In this document: positions 28,106 through 38,740 of the stretch, piece by piece | Numbering within the stretch: position 1 is the stretch's first letter | Layout: each line of letters starts with the position of its first letter | Origin: Plebeiibacterium marinum | GTDB lineage: Bacteria > Bacteroidota > Bacteroidia > Bacteroidales > Marinilabiliaceae | Assembly: GCF_026013615.1 (NCBI RefSeq) | Contig: NZ_JAPDPI010000022.1 | Coordinates: 1-64,000 of the forward strand | DNA length: 64,000 nt | Direction: 5' to 3' | Made by a program: the position numbers and the translations under genes | The notes under the pieces: model-generated | The model's input: only the letters and a program-made list of their open reading frames with translations | What the model was told of the DNA's origin: nothing | Database searches by the model: none

Positions 28106-30760
28106 ATGAAAAGATCCGTATTAATTATTGCAATGGTTGTTTTTTGCTCGTTGTATACAATGGCACAAAATGGAGTATTGAAAGGAAAGCTCACTGATAA
28201 AAATACAGGTGAGCCATTAGTGGGGGCAACAGTAATGATAAAGGGAACCAGTATTGGTACTATTACAAACTACGATGGTGATTATGAACTTACAGATCTA
28301 GAATCAGGACTTCAGACATTTGTAGCTGCCTTTATTGGGTATTCAGGTCAGGAAAAAGAAATAGAAATTGAGGCAGGTCAGACGGTAACTTTTGATTTTT
28401 TGCTGTATCAGGATTTGATTGGTTTAGATGAGGTTATGGTTACAGGTGTTGTAAACCAGAAGTCCGCATTAGAATCTAGTGTTGCTATGACAACGATCAA
28501 ACCAAAGTTTATAGAAGAATTTGGAGCAGTTACTACTGCAGAAATGTTTAAGGCCATTCCAGGTATACGCTCTGAATCATCAGGAGGTGAAGGAAATGCC
28601 AATATTGCAGTTCGTGGTGTTCCTGTTGCCTCAGGGGGATCAAAGTTTTTACAACTGCATGAGGATGGATTACCTATCCTTCAGTTTGGAGATATATCAT
28701 TTGGTAATGCAGATATATTCTTACGCGCCGATCAAACAGTAGGTCGTGTTGAAGCGCTAAAAGGTGGTAGTGCATCTACTTTTGCAAGTAACTCTCCTGC
28801 AGGTATTATTAACTTTATTAGTAAAACAGGTGATGTTGCAGGAGGTAGTATTGGAACAACCCTCGGGGTTAACTATAACTCTTTCCGTACTGATTTTGAG
28901 TATGGTTCTCCTATCGGTGATGATTTGAAATTTCATATTGGAGGATTCTTGCGCCAGGGGACAGGACCAAGAGATCCTGGTTATACTGGTAATTATGGAG
29001 GACAGATAAAGGCAAACATCACAAAAAGTTTTAAAAATGGTTATGCTCGTCTCTATTTTAAATATTTAAATGATAAGGCCATTAGTTATATGCCTATGCC
29101 TGTAATGGTAACAGGTACTACAAAAAATCCAACATATAAATCAATTCCTGGATTTGATTTGAAGAAGGGAACTTTACAAAGTTCAGAGTTTCTTTTACTA
29201 AACAGTACTGATGGTCAGGGAAACGGACGTATTAGCAATATTAAGGATGGTATGCATCCTGTTTCAAGTGCAGTTGGTGGTGAGTTCTCTTTTAATATTG
29301 GAGAGAATTGGCAACTTAAAGAGAAGTTTAGAATGGCCTTTACCAATGGAACATTTAACTCACCATTTCCAGCTCAGGTTGGTACTGCAGGTGATATAGC
29401 AGAAAGTATCGCTGGATCAGGTTATACATTAAGCTATGCTAATGGAGCTAATGCTGGTATCTCATTATCTTCTTCTCAAATTAGTACTCTTAATGGAAAT
29501 GGATTATTAATGAGAATACACACATTTGATGTGGAAATGGATAACTTGAATAATTTTACTAATGATGTTTTTATAACACGCAGGGTTGATAAAATGAAAG
29601 CTACTATAGGTTATTATAAAGCCTACCAAAAAATTGCAATGACCTGGTTGTGGCAAACCTATTTAACAGATGTGAGCGATGATGGTCCGCACTTAATGGA
29701 TATTTCAAGTGCAGATGGTTCGTTTAAAAGCGAAAATGGTTTGCTTTCGCACGGTACACCATACTGGGGACATATTACGAGAGGTTATGATATGACTTAT
29801 AATATCGATGCACCATATGCTAATATTGAATATGAAGTGTCTGATAATTTAAATATGGATGCTAGTATACGTTACGACTTTGGTAATGCAAATGGTTATT
29901 ATTTAGATAAAAACTTAGCAGCCACAGATGTAAACAAAGATGGAACTATTTCTTCTGTAGAACAGGAAGTTCCTATTCTGGATAACACGAATCCTAATAT
30001 GGTAGACTATAACTTTGATTATATGTCGTATTCGTTTGGAGTGAACTATAAGTTGAACAAAGATCAGGCTGTTTATGCCAGATACAGCAAAGGAGGCCGT
30101 GCCAATGCGGATCGCTTATTGTATACAAGCTTTTTGACAGAAGAAGGAAAGACTATAGAGGGATTAGATGCAGATAAAATTATTCAGGCAGAACTAGGCT
30201 ATAAATACAAATCGCCTAAGGTAGGTTTAATTGCTACTGGTTTTTACACTAAGATCAATGAGCAGAACGAGGAGTTTGGTCGTGCTATTAACAAAGAATT
30301 TCAAACAGTAGGTGTTGAACTTGAGGTTATTGCACAATTGGGTAAACTAAATATCAATTCCGGGGCAACTTATACTAATGCAGAAATTCTTAAGAGTATC
30401 AATTCTGATGAAGAAGGCAATACTCCTCGACGAGTACCTGCTTTATTATACAACATTAGTCCATCATATCCTTTAATGAGCAATAAACTAGTTTTAGGAT
30501 GCAGCTTGATTGGTACATCAAAAGTATACGCTCAGGATGATAATGCAATTGAACTTCCAGGGTATGCTTATTTAAATGCTTTCGCAACGTATAAAATCGC
30601 TAAAGGATTTACACTTAGAGCTAATATAAATAACATAACTAACACTTTAGGTTTTACAGAAATGGAAGGGGATGCTTTTGTTGATAACAGCACAAACTAT
30701 TTAAGGGCCCGACCAATTACAGGAACAGCATCTACAGTTACGCTAACTTATAAATTTTAA
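28106..30760 (+). CDS. TonB-dependent outer-membrane receptor with CarboxypepD_reg-like N-terminal domain
   Basis: 'GKLTDKNTGEPLVGATVMIKGTSIGTITNYDGDYEL', plug domain 'NANIAVRGVPVASG...VGRVEALKGGSASTFASNSPAGIINFISK'. Confidence 0.93.
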   Translation: MKRSVLIIAMVVFCSLYTMAQNGVLKGKLTDKNTGEPLVGATVMIKGTSIGTITNYDGDYELTDLESGLQTFVAAFIGYSGQEKEIEIEAGQTVTFDFLLYQDLIGLDEVMVTGVVNQKSALESSVAMTTIKPKFIEEFGAVTTAEMFKAIPGIRSESSGGEGNANIAVRGVPVASGGSKFLQLHEDGLPILQFGDISFGNADIFLRADQTVGRVEALKGGSASTFASNSPAGIINFISKTGDVAGGSIGTTLGVNYNSFRTDFEYGSPIGDDLKFHIGGFLRQGTGPRDPGYTGNYGGQIKANITKSFKNGYARLYFKYLNDKAISYMPMPVMVTGTTKNPTYKSIPGFDLKKGTLQSSEFLLLNSTDGQGNGRISNIKDGMHPVSSAVGGEFSFNIGENWQLKEKFRMAFTNGTFNSPFPAQVGTAGDIAESIAGSGYTLSYANGANAGISLSSSQISTLNGNGLLMRIHTFDVEMDNLNNFTNDVFITRRVDKMKATIGYYKAYQKIAMTWLWQTYLTDVSDDGPHLMDISSADGSFKSENGLLSHGTPYWGHITRGYDMTYNIDAPYANIEYEVSDNLNMDASIRYDFGNANGYYLDKNLAATDVNKDGTISSVEQEVPILDNTNPNMVDYNFDYMSYSFGVNYKLNKDQAVYARYSKGGRANADRLLYTSFLTEEGKTIEGLDADKIIQAELGYKYKSPKVGLIATGFYTKINEQNEEFGRAINKEFQTVGVELEVIAQLGKLNINSGATYTNAEILKSINSDEEGNTPRRVPALLYNISPSYPLMSNKLVLGCSLIGTSKVYAQDDNAIELPGYAYLNAFATYKIAKGFTLRANINNITNTLGFTEMEGDAFVDNSTNYLRARPITGTASTVTLTYKF

Positions 30761-30767
30761 TTTAAGA

Positions 30768-30794
30768 ATAACCGGGAGTTTGTCTCCCGGTTAT
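30768..30794 (+). other. Intercistronic hairpin (ATAACCGGGAG-ttggt-like loop-CTCCCGGTTAT) without U-tract
   Basis: Perfect 11-bp stem between co-directional genes; loop is TTTGT. Confidence 0.6.
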
Positions 30795-30826
30795 AATCCC
30801 AGACAGATAATTTTAAAAGGAGATAT

Positions 30827-31459
30827 ATGAATCCACATGAAAATGCAGCAAGCATAATAATTCCCAAATTGGTAGATAAGGTTAAAGGAAAGGGCGGACG
30901 GTATATTGTTACTTTGGCAGGAGAAAGTGGATGTGGAAAAACTGAAACGGGGAAAGCTTTGGTTAACGAATTTGCCAGACACAACATTAATGCTTTAGTA
31001 TTGGGGCAGGATAATTATTTTCATCTGGCTCCACTTGCAAATGATGCCCGGCGAAAAGCTGATCCTACCTGGCTTGGTCCCAGAAAAGAAGTGAATTTAA
31101 AATTGTTGAATCAGAATTTGAAAGAAGCCATTGGTGGAGCTGATCATATTGATGTTCAGTATATTGATTATGATACTAATGTGGAGTCAACCATTAAAAC
31201 TGATTTGAGAGGAATCGAAGTGGTTATTGTTGAAGGTACTTATACTTCGCTGTTAAAGAATATAGATACAAGGATTTTTATTGATGCGGATTATAATGAT
31301 ACCTTGAAATATAGAAAAATCAGAAACCGGGGCAATGAAGTGAATGATCCATTTGTTGAAGGAATTTTGGAAACAGAACACAAGATTATTTCAGGGCATA
31401 TATTCCTGGCCGATTTTATAATCAGCAAGGATTATGAGGTGGAAGAAGTTGAAAGATAA
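30827..31459 (+). CDS. Uridine kinase/PRK-like P-loop small-molecule kinase
   Basis: 'TLAGESGCGKTETGKAL' Walker A; 'LGQDNYFHL'; 'EVVIVEGTYTSLL'. Confidence 0.85.
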   Translation: MNPHENAASIIIPKLVDKVKGKGGRYIVTLAGESGCGKTETGKALVNEFARHNINALVLGQDNYFHLAPLANDARRKADPTWLGPRKEVNLKLLNQNLKEAIGGADHIDVQYIDYDTNVESTIKTDLRGIEVVIVEGTYTSLLKNIDTRIFIDADYNDTLKYRKIRNRGNEVNDPFVEGILETEHKIISGHIFLADFIISKDYEVEEVER

Positions 31460-31482
31460 GGTAAAACTCCCCTATTGTAAAC

Positions 31483-33201
31483 ATGTATATGATGGACTCA
31501 TTAGATAATTTAGTAAAAGTTAATGCAGGGCCTATGCTAAATGCATATCCTGATAGCATTGGAGGAACGTTAGGGAATATGGTTAAATTCCTTAAAAGGG
31601 ATGAGCTTAAGGATGTATTTCGGTCCTTTTACATTTTACCCAGTGTTTTTAACACAGATTTGGATAGAGGGTTTTCTGTTATAGATTACAATTTAAATGA
31701 AATATTTGCATCTCAGGATGACTTGTCGGAACTGGGAAATTTGAATATTGCCTTAAAATTCGATTTTGTATTAAACCATTCTTCAGTCCTTTCAAAACAA
31801 TTTCAGGATATTTTGAAACATGGAGACAAATCTAAATATAAGGATTTCTTTATTCGGTGGAATAGCTTTTGGGATGGCTGTGGTTGTTTAACTGAAGGGG
31901 GATACATACAGCCTGATGAAAAGTATCTTAAAGATATGTTTTTCCGTAAGCCAGGGCTCCCGATATTGATGGTTCGTATGCCGGATGGGAAAGAGATACC
32001 TTATTGGAATACCTTTTATCAGGAAGTCAAGTATGAAAAGGTTGACGCTCAGGATCTGATGAGAGTTGCTGAGGTACAATATTCTTCGGCAATAAAGCTC
32101 GCTGAGCTGATTAATTGTGCTTTAGAAAAGGGGAAAACTCCTTCAGAAATTGATTTCGGCTGCTTTAAAAAGTATCAAAACATTGCCATTAGTTTGCTTG
32201 AATCCCGTAGAAAGTATTTGGGACAAATGGATTTGAATATTAAGTCGCCCCAAGTATGGGAATTTTATGAGGATACTCTTAAAAAACTATCAGGTTATGG
32301 TGCAGAGATTATTAGGCTTGATGCTTTTGCTTATGCCCCCAAAGAACCTGGATTACCTAATTTTTTAAATGATCCGGGAACCTGGGATTTGCTAGGCCGG
32401 GTTAAGAATATTGCCGATAAACACAATCTGACACTGCTACCCGAAATTCATTCAAAGTATGAGGAGAAAATACATGAAAAGTTAGCAGGTGAAGGTTATT
32501 TGACATATGACTTCTTTTTGCCGGGTTTAATTATTGATGCACTAGAAAGGAATACTAAAGAGGTTATTGTTCGTTGGATTAAGGATATTCTGGAAGAAAA
32601 TATCAAATGTGTGAATATGCTCGGTTGTCATGATGGTATTCCATTGCTTGATTTAAAAGGATTGTTAACCGATGATCAAATACAATCGTTGATAAATGTT
32701 GTTGTAAATAGAGGGGGCTTTGTTAAAGATTTGCATGGCAAAAAGAATATGTATTACCAGGTGAATGCTACTTATTATAGCGCCTTAGGAGAAGATGATA
32801 GAAAAATGTTGTTGGCAAGGGCAATACAGATTTTTATGCCAGGGAAACCCCAGGTTTGGTATCTGGATCTTTTGGCAGGGAAAAACGATCATGATGCAGT
32901 CGCAAAGGCAGGCCCGGGAGGTCATAAGGAGATTAATCGCACAAATCTGAATTTGGAAGATGCTTATTTATATTCACAAAAGGACGTTGTAGTCAAACAA
33001 TTATCTTTACTAAAGTTTAGAAATGTTTTTCCAGCGTTTGGATTTGATAGCAGATTAACGATTATGGACACAACATCGGAAATGCTTAAATTACAGTGGG
33101 AGAATAAGGGATATACAGCTACTCTTGAGGCAAATTTAAATGATTATTCATTTGCAATAGAAGCATTGAATGATAAAAATGAAACGGTTTATAAGTTTTA
33201 A
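31483..33201 (+). CDS. GH13_18-like sucrose phosphorylase-family glycosyl phosphorylase
   Basis: 'EIIRLDAFAYAPKEPG', 'LLPEIHSKYEEKIHEKLA', 'MLGCHDGIPLLDLKGLLTDDQ', 'IFMPGKPQVWYLDLLAGKND'. Confidence 0.8.
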   Translation: MYMMDSLDNLVKVNAGPMLNAYPDSIGGTLGNMVKFLKRDELKDVFRSFYILPSVFNTDLDRGFSVIDYNLNEIFASQDDLSELGNLNIALKFDFVLNHSSVLSKQFQDILKHGDKSKYKDFFIRWNSFWDGCGCLTEGGYIQPDEKYLKDMFFRKPGLPILMVRMPDGKEIPYWNTFYQEVKYEKVDAQDLMRVAEVQYSSAIKLAELINCALEKGKTPSEIDFGCFKKYQNIAISLLESRRKYLGQMDLNIKSPQVWEFYEDTLKKLSGYGAEIIRLDAFAYAPKEPGLPNFLNDPGTWDLLGRVKNIADKHNLTLLPEIHSKYEEKIHEKLAGEGYLTYDFFLPGLIIDALERNTKEVIVRWIKDILEENIKCVNMLGCHDGIPLLDLKGLLTDDQIQSLINVVVNRGGFVKDLHGKKNMYYQVNATYYSALGEDDRKMLLARAIQIFMPGKPQVWYLDLLAGKNDHDAVAKAGPGGHKEINRTNLNLEDAYLYSQKDVVVKQLSLLKFRNVFPAFGFDSRLTIMDTTSEMLKLQWENKGYTATLEANLNDYSFAIEALNDKNETVYKF

Positions 33202-33202
33202 T

Positions 33203-34435
33203 ATGGGAAATTCAATTAGTGCACAGAGAAATACAAACATTGGCCTTATCAAATGGCTCACATTTTTAATGTTTACAATGTTTGCAATGACAACTGATGC
33301 TGTAGGGGTTATAATTCCTGAGGTAATGAAACAGTTTGATTTAAGTATGACAGCTGCAGGATTAATGCATTATGCACCAATGATTGCTATTGCCCTGGCT
33401 GGAATACTGCTTGGTTTTTTAGCAGATAAATTAGGAAGAAAGAAGACGATCATTATTGGTTTGGCACTATTTGCTCTAAATTCCTATCTTTTTATCATTG
33501 GAAATACCTTTGCCTTTTATTTGAGCTTAATGGTTATCTCAGGATTAGCTATTGGTGTTTTTAAAACGGCTGCCTTAGCATTAATCGGCGACATTTCAAA
33601 TTCAACAGATGAACATACTTCTACCATGAATGCTGTGGAAGGTTTTTTTGGGGTGGGGGCTATTATCGGGCCTTTTATCGTTTCTTACCTCTTAACTCAG
33701 GGGGTAGACTGGAAGTGGTTGTATGTGGTTGCAGCTACATTATGTGTAGTTTTAATTGTTATTGCCCTGATGGTAAAATATCCAGACACCAAAAAAACAA
33801 CAGAAGAACCTAATAATCTCAAGGGAACTTTAAAGATGATGAAAGATCCTTATGCTCTGGGGTTTTCTATGGGAGCATTTTTATATGTGGCAGTGGAGTG
33901 TGCCATTTATGTTTGGATGCCTACTTTGATTGAAGGATATCAAGGGGATTTTGAATTTGTAGCAACATATGCACTTTCTATTTTTTTTATTTTGCGTGCC
34001 AGTGGGCGTTTTTTAGGGGCCTGGCTAATGGCTCACTTTAATTGGTCATTGATGTTGAGCGTTTTTAGTGTGCTTATTTTAGTTTGCTTCATGGGGAGTG
34101 TTGTTGGGGGTATTAATTATGCAGTAATATTATTACCATTGTCAGGATTGTTTATGTCAGTTATATATCCAACAATTAATTCTAAAGGAATCAGCTGTTT
34201 TCCAAAAGCAAAACATGGTTCGGTTGCAGGTGTAATTTTGTTTTTTACGGCAGCAGGCGCAGCATTAGGCCCCTTGGCTATGGGTGCTGTGAGTGATGCT
34301 ATGGGGAGTGATGCTAAATATGGTTTTATTTTGGCAACGGTTTTTGCAGGAATTTTATTTTTAGGAACCTTAATTAATATCATTTACAATCCTGCGGAGA
34401 AAAGATTAAAGGAGCTAAACGAATCAGAGTATTAA
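33203..34435 (+). CDS. MFS sugar transporter
   Basis: 12-TM pattern; 'GFLADKLGRKKTIIIGLALF'. Start moved to the ATG just after the GH13 stop. Confidence 0.9.
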   Translation: MGNSISAQRNTNIGLIKWLTFLMFTMFAMTTDAVGVIIPEVMKQFDLSMTAAGLMHYAPMIAIALAGILLGFLADKLGRKKTIIIGLALFALNSYLFIIGNTFAFYLSLMVISGLAIGVFKTAALALIGDISNSTDEHTSTMNAVEGFFGVGAIIGPFIVSYLLTQGVDWKWLYVVAATLCVVLIVIALMVKYPDTKKTTEEPNNLKGTLKMMKDPYALGFSMGAFLYVAVECAIYVWMPTLIEGYQGDFEFVATYALSIFFILRASGRFLGAWLMAHFNWSLMLSVFSVLILVCFMGSVVGGINYAVILLPLSGLFMSVIYPTINSKGISCFPKAKHGSVAGVILFFTAAGAALGPLAMGAVSDAMGSDAKYGFILATVFAGILFLGTLINIIYNPAEKRLKELNESEY

Positions 34436-34499
34436 CATACAAAACAGGATATTGTAGAGGGTTTGATGATTAGTATAAGGCTTAATTGTCAAACCTTCA

Positions 34500-35576
34500 T
34501 TAATGCCTGGCATCTGACTTTTGCAGTACCTGTTCAACCTTATCAATCAAACCATGATTGTTGATGTATCCCAAAGTTGATTTGGGTAATAGATCATATA
34601 ATACCTCTGTATTTCTGTTTTTTATCGCCTTCCTAACTTTGCTGGCACTGATATACTCCTTTTCGTTATCTTCAATTTCTCTTCTTTGGACTTCAATAAA
34701 CTCAATGTTGTAATCAGGAAGTATTTCCTTCATCACTTCATTATAGACTTTGGTAGTTGCACAGTAATTTTCGGTACCCACATATCTTTTTTTTATGCCT
34801 AAGGCCGGGGCTAAATGTTGGGCAAAAATATTAATGTCCAGCTCAGCTTGTTTTTTTGTTATGGTATCCACCATTTCGTTTTTAAGGAAATAATTTGGAA
34901 AGGTGGCACATGAAACCACGTATTCATCACCCTTTACTAAAACTACGTTTTTAAGGTGGGCAATCCCCTGGCGGATCATTTCAATCCTGTCCTTAAACGA
35001 AAAGGCGGAGCGCTCGCTTTCTACCACAAAAACATAAACCAACTGATTTTCAGAAGATGCCCTTTCAATTAAATACTGATGGCCTAAAGTAAATGGGTTG
35101 CAGTTCATAACAATGGCTGCTATTTCAGTTTCCTGCTTGTGGCTTTTGACCTTGTGTAGATAGTTTTTATAGTTGTTTATGTTTTTGTATCCAAATTCCA
35201 GTACCGATATCATAGGATCGGCTGATGCAATATGGTTGTATCCCAAACTTTCAAAACGGACAATGTTTTCCGGACGGGTAAATACAAAGGCCTGCTGATG
35301 ATTCACCATAACTTTTTCTGTTAAATGGGTTACCATAAAGGCAAAGGCACCGGATTCCCGGAAATGGGGAGCTACGGCCAAATATTTTAAAATTTTGCCA
35401 TGGTATGAGCCAACGCCAACAATGTCGTCATTTAGGTTGTATAGCATTGCAGAATATTCCACAGTTTTTTCATCAAAGTCAAAACCTAAAGGGGACATAA
35501 AGTCCTTGATTAGCTTTACATCAAATTTGCAGCTTAAATCTGCTTCTTCAATTCTGAAATCTGAATTCTCAATCAT
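34500..35576 (-). CDS. citC: [Citrate (pro-3S)-lyase] ligase
   Basis: 'AIVMNCNPFTLGHQYLIERASSENQLVYVFVVESERSAFSF', 'ISASKVRKAI'; next to citXG. Confidence 0.93.
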   Translation of the reverse strand: MIENSDFRIEEADLSCKFDVKLIKDFMSPLGFDFDEKTVEYSAMLYNLNDDIVGVGSYHGKILKYLAVAPHFRESGAFAFMVTHLTEKVMVNHQQAFVFTRPENIVRFESLGYNHIASADPMISVLEFGYKNINNYKNYLHKVKSHKQETEIAAIVMNCNPFTLGHQYLIERASSENQLVYVFVVESERSAFSFKDRIEMIRQGIAHLKNVVLVKGDEYVVSCATFPNYFLKNEMVDTITKKQAELDINIFAQHLAPALGIKKRYVGTENYCATTKVYNEVMKEILPDYNIEFIEVQRREIEDNEKEYISASKVRKAIKNRNTEVLYDLLPKSTLGYINNHGLIDKVEQVLQKSDARH

Positions 35577-36963
35577 ATTTACATTGATATAATAAAATAG
35601 TTACAGCCAGCAAGTCTGCAGAACCTCCCGGCGATATTCCTTTGTTATTACACCACGATACTAATTTGTTATATTCATCTTTCTCACCTTTTTGCCAATG
35701 ATCCAAGGCTTTTTGTGACCTTTCTTTTAATTCGGCAAGTGTGTTTATATCTTTTCTGAATATGACATTCGTATCGCTATTTACCGACATGATTTTAAGC
35801 AATACAGGTATAAGGGCATCGCTCAATTCACGATCGTTGTATTTTGTAAGATTCTCTTTTAAAAGTCCGTTTAAAAAGGGAAGTGCATGTTTTACTACAG
35901 TAGGCATGCCGTTTTGAGCTTCCCCTCTAGCCCCGGCTGCTTCAGGCCCATAATCAAGAAAACACATTTGTCCATGTGATAATTTCATGTGGGTGTTTGT
36001 GGTTATTAATTCCCGCTCTACTATACCTTTTGTTAATTCTGAAATGGTATTTGAAAAAGCCTCAACTTCAAATGTTCCCTCGTGCCTGACCACCCGAATG
36101 ATAGAAAACATACTGATGGCCATTAAAAATATGGCCCCTTTGTGTGTATTTATATTTTGGGTAGCAAGCAACATGGCTTTTTCCATTTGCAACCCGATTT
36201 CCCTGATTTGTGGAAGTGCTTTTGAAATATCCTTATCATTAAAACTAATGGCAAGGTTTCCAATATCTTGCAAATAGGGGGAAATCATTGCTGTGGACTG
36301 CAAAAAAGAAACGAAATCCATATCGGTATGTGCTCCATTATGGTTTCTGCAAACCAAGCCAGGTTTAGGACTCAGTGCTACTTCTTGTAAAAGTGCGTAT
36401 GTAATATAACCAGTTACTTTTTTAATAAGAGCATCAGAATTTTCTTTATCCAGATATGATTTCATGTCTGAAAGCATTCTTTCTCTGACCATCATTAAAT
36501 CATGACGCTTGTTCTTCCTACAAGATTCCGCAGGTTCATTGCAAATAAAACAAGATTTTGCTTTACCTGAAGATATGGGGATTCCTTCAATATCCAATAC
36601 ATCCAGATCAACGATCCTTCCTAATACAAAGGTTTCTTCAAATGCTTCGGTGGTTTCCTTTAAAAAAGAAGCAGTGGTTAATTCATGATCAAATAAATAT
36701 GCAATCCAGTCACCTGCCTCATCGCAAAATGGAAAATGCTTCTCCCAGGAATGAACACAACATCGGCTTGTATAAAACTTTTGGAAACAAGAGTCTACAT
36801 GCAAGATAAACTCTTTGACAATTTCAGAAGTTTTTGGCAAGCCAGGAATGTTTAATTGCAAAGAAACCATATGAAACCGGCCTTCGGTTAAGGCCAGTTT
36901 CTGTTGCATACGCATTTCCCGGGCTTCAAGTAATCGCTCTATTTCAGTTTTAACTTGTTGCAT
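35569..36963 (-). CDS. citXG: CitX-CitG fusion (apo-citrate lyase phosphoribosyl-dephospho-CoA transferase / triphosphoribosyl-dephospho-CoA synthase)
   Basis: CitX-like 'GRIVDLDVLDIEG', 'CFICNEPAESCRKNKRHD'; CitG-like 'LSPKPGLVCRNHNGAHTDMDFVSFLQS', 'THKGAIFL', 'ISPGGSADLLAVTILLY'. Confidence 0.92.
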   Translation of the reverse strand: MQQVKTEIERLLEAREMRMQQKLALTEGRFHMVSLQLNIPGLPKTSEIVKEFILHVDSCFQKFYTSRCCVHSWEKHFPFCDEAGDWIAYLFDHELTTASFLKETTEAFEETFVLGRIVDLDVLDIEGIPISSGKAKSCFICNEPAESCRKNKRHDLMMVRERMLSDMKSYLDKENSDALIKKVTGYITYALLQEVALSPKPGLVCRNHNGAHTDMDFVSFLQSTAMISPYLQDIGNLAISFNDKDISKALPQIREIGLQMEKAMLLATQNINTHKGAIFLMAISMFSIIRVVRHEGTFEVEAFSNTISELTKGIVERELITTNTHMKLSHGQMCFLDYGPEAAGARGEAQNGMPTVVKHALPFLNGLLKENLTKYNDRELSDALIPVLLKIMSVNSDTNVIFRKDINTLAELKERSQKALDHWQKGEKDEYNKLVSWCNNKGISPGGSADLLAVTILLYQCKYD

Positions 36964-37026
36964 AATATTATTGGAGTTTTCTTGCGAAGATTAAATAACA
37001 CTATAATCTAATAACCAATAATTTGT

Positions 37027-38598
37027 TTACTCCACCACTTGTCTGATCACGTCAATAACAGTTCCGTCTCTATACTCTACGATACCAACGATTCTATCCG
37101 TTGTTTCAATCGGCTTCGCTTTTCCGGTAATACCTTCTACCTCCTTAGCCAAATCATGGATGTCTTTTACTTCAATGCCCCCATCAATCAGGTTTTGCTT
37201 TAATTCCGGACGATTAGGGTTTACGCAAATCCCTCTTTCAGTAACCAGTACATCAATGCTTTCTCCCGGGGTAACAATAGTGTGTACTTTCTCCTTAACA
37301 ATAGGAATTCTTCCCCTGAACGAAGGACAAACAACCACTGTTAGGTTTGCACCCGATGCAGTATCACTATGCCCTCCCGAAGCCCCACGCACATATCCTT
37401 CAGAACCCGTGATTACGTTAACATTAAAATCCGTATCAATCTCCAATGCCCCCAAAACAACAATATCCAGTTTGTTGGTCATGCAGCCACAGTTAAACGG
37501 ATTGGCATATACACCAGCCGGAATTTCGATATGATAGGGGTTTTTCATGAGTGAAGAACTCACTTCTGCATCAAAAGACTGCACGTCAAAGATGGAGCTA
37601 AACAATCCTTCATTAAGCATGTCAACACCAACCGACGTAACGCCACCAAGAACAAAGCTTCCCTTGGTATTTGTCTTTTTCATTATTTTTCGGATGTACT
37701 TTGCCACAGCCAGAGAAGCGCCTCCTGCACCTACCTGAAAACTAAAGCCTTCTTTTAGTTCGCCGGATTTTTCAATGACATTTGCAGCTAACCGTGCAAT
37801 TTGTAAATCCATCGGTGCTTTGGTAATACGGGTAGATCCCCCTGCAATTTTCGTAGGGTCTCCGATTGAATTCACTTCAACTACGTAATCAATATAGTTT
37901 TGGGTAATTGATTGAGGGACACATGGGTAGTCTACAATGTTATCAGTAACTACCACTACCTGTTTAGCATACCATGAATCAATAGTGGCATAACCCATTG
38001 ATCCAAAAGCTGATTTGCCATGTGTGCCTGTGGCATTGCCTTCTTCATCGGCTGCAGAGGCTGCAATGATGGCCAGGTCAATCTTTATTTTTCCGGTATG
38101 AACACAGCGTACACGACCTCCGTGCGAGTGTATTACAAATGGTTTGGGTAAAACACCCTGGGCAATAGCCTTACCTAATTCACCCCTGATCCCACTCGAA
38201 AACACCTGAGTTATAGTTCCATCCTTAAAAAATGGCAATAAAGCATCATGGGCAGATGTCAGGCTACTTGATGCTAATGTAATATCTTTTATCCCCAGCT
38301 CTGCCAATATGCGAATGGAATTGACTACAATGTCATCACCTCCACGCAAATGGTGGTGAAAAGAAACTGTCATTCCACTGTATGGTTTTGTTTTTTCAAT
38401 TGCCTCTCTTAATGTTTTGCAAAGTTTGCTTGAGTGCGGCATTTTTGCTTTGTTTGGTGGAGGAACTGTTTTTTCTTCCATCCAGCCTTTTTTAAGTTTA
38501 GTAAAAGCCCCTTGAAAAGGTTCTAAACTACCAATACCATTTAAATTATCAGGTATTTCTATATTTAATATGTTTTTCACGACTTTGTTTTTAGACAA
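37027..38598 (-). CDS. citF: Citrate lyase alpha subunit
   Basis: 'MTVSFHHHLRGGDDIVVNSI', 'VIHSHGGRVRCVHTGKIKIDLAIIAASAADEEGNATGTHG'. Confidence 0.96.
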   Translation of the reverse strand: MSKNKVVKNILNIEIPDNLNGIGSLEPFQGAFTKLKKGWMEEKTVPPPNKAKMPHSSKLCKTLREAIEKTKPYSGMTVSFHHHLRGGDDIVVNSIRILAELGIKDITLASSSLTSAHDALLPFFKDGTITQVFSSGIRGELGKAIAQGVLPKPFVIHSHGGRVRCVHTGKIKIDLAIIAASAADEEGNATGTHGKSAFGSMGYATIDSWYAKQVVVVTDNIVDYPCVPQSITQNYIDYVVEVNSIGDPTKIAGGSTRITKAPMDLQIARLAANVIEKSGELKEGFSFQVGAGGASLAVAKYIRKIMKKTNTKGSFVLGGVTSVGVDMLNEGLFSSIFDVQSFDAEVSSSLMKNPYHIEIPAGVYANPFNCGCMTNKLDIVVLGALEIDTDFNVNVITGSEGYVRGASGGHSDTASGANLTVVVCPSFRGRIPIVKEKVHTIVTPGESIDVLVTERGICVNPNRPELKQNLIDGGIEVKDIHDLAKEVEGITGKAKPIETTDRIVGIVEYRDGTVIDVIRQVVE

Positions 38599-38740
38599 TT
38601 AGATAATAGATTAGAGTATAATAGACTGACTTGCATTATTAATTATCATTATGAGAATCAGCTCATATAATAAGGAGGAGTGCCTTGATGTAGGAGAGGG
38701 GAGATGGTTTTTAGCCTTATGCTTTGCAAGCTGTAAATCA

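Noticed and set aside
33170-33202. Upstream start of the MFS ORF (MIKMKRFISFN...)
   Set aside because: Overlaps the end of the GH13 CDS; the ATG at 33203 right after its stop is more likely.
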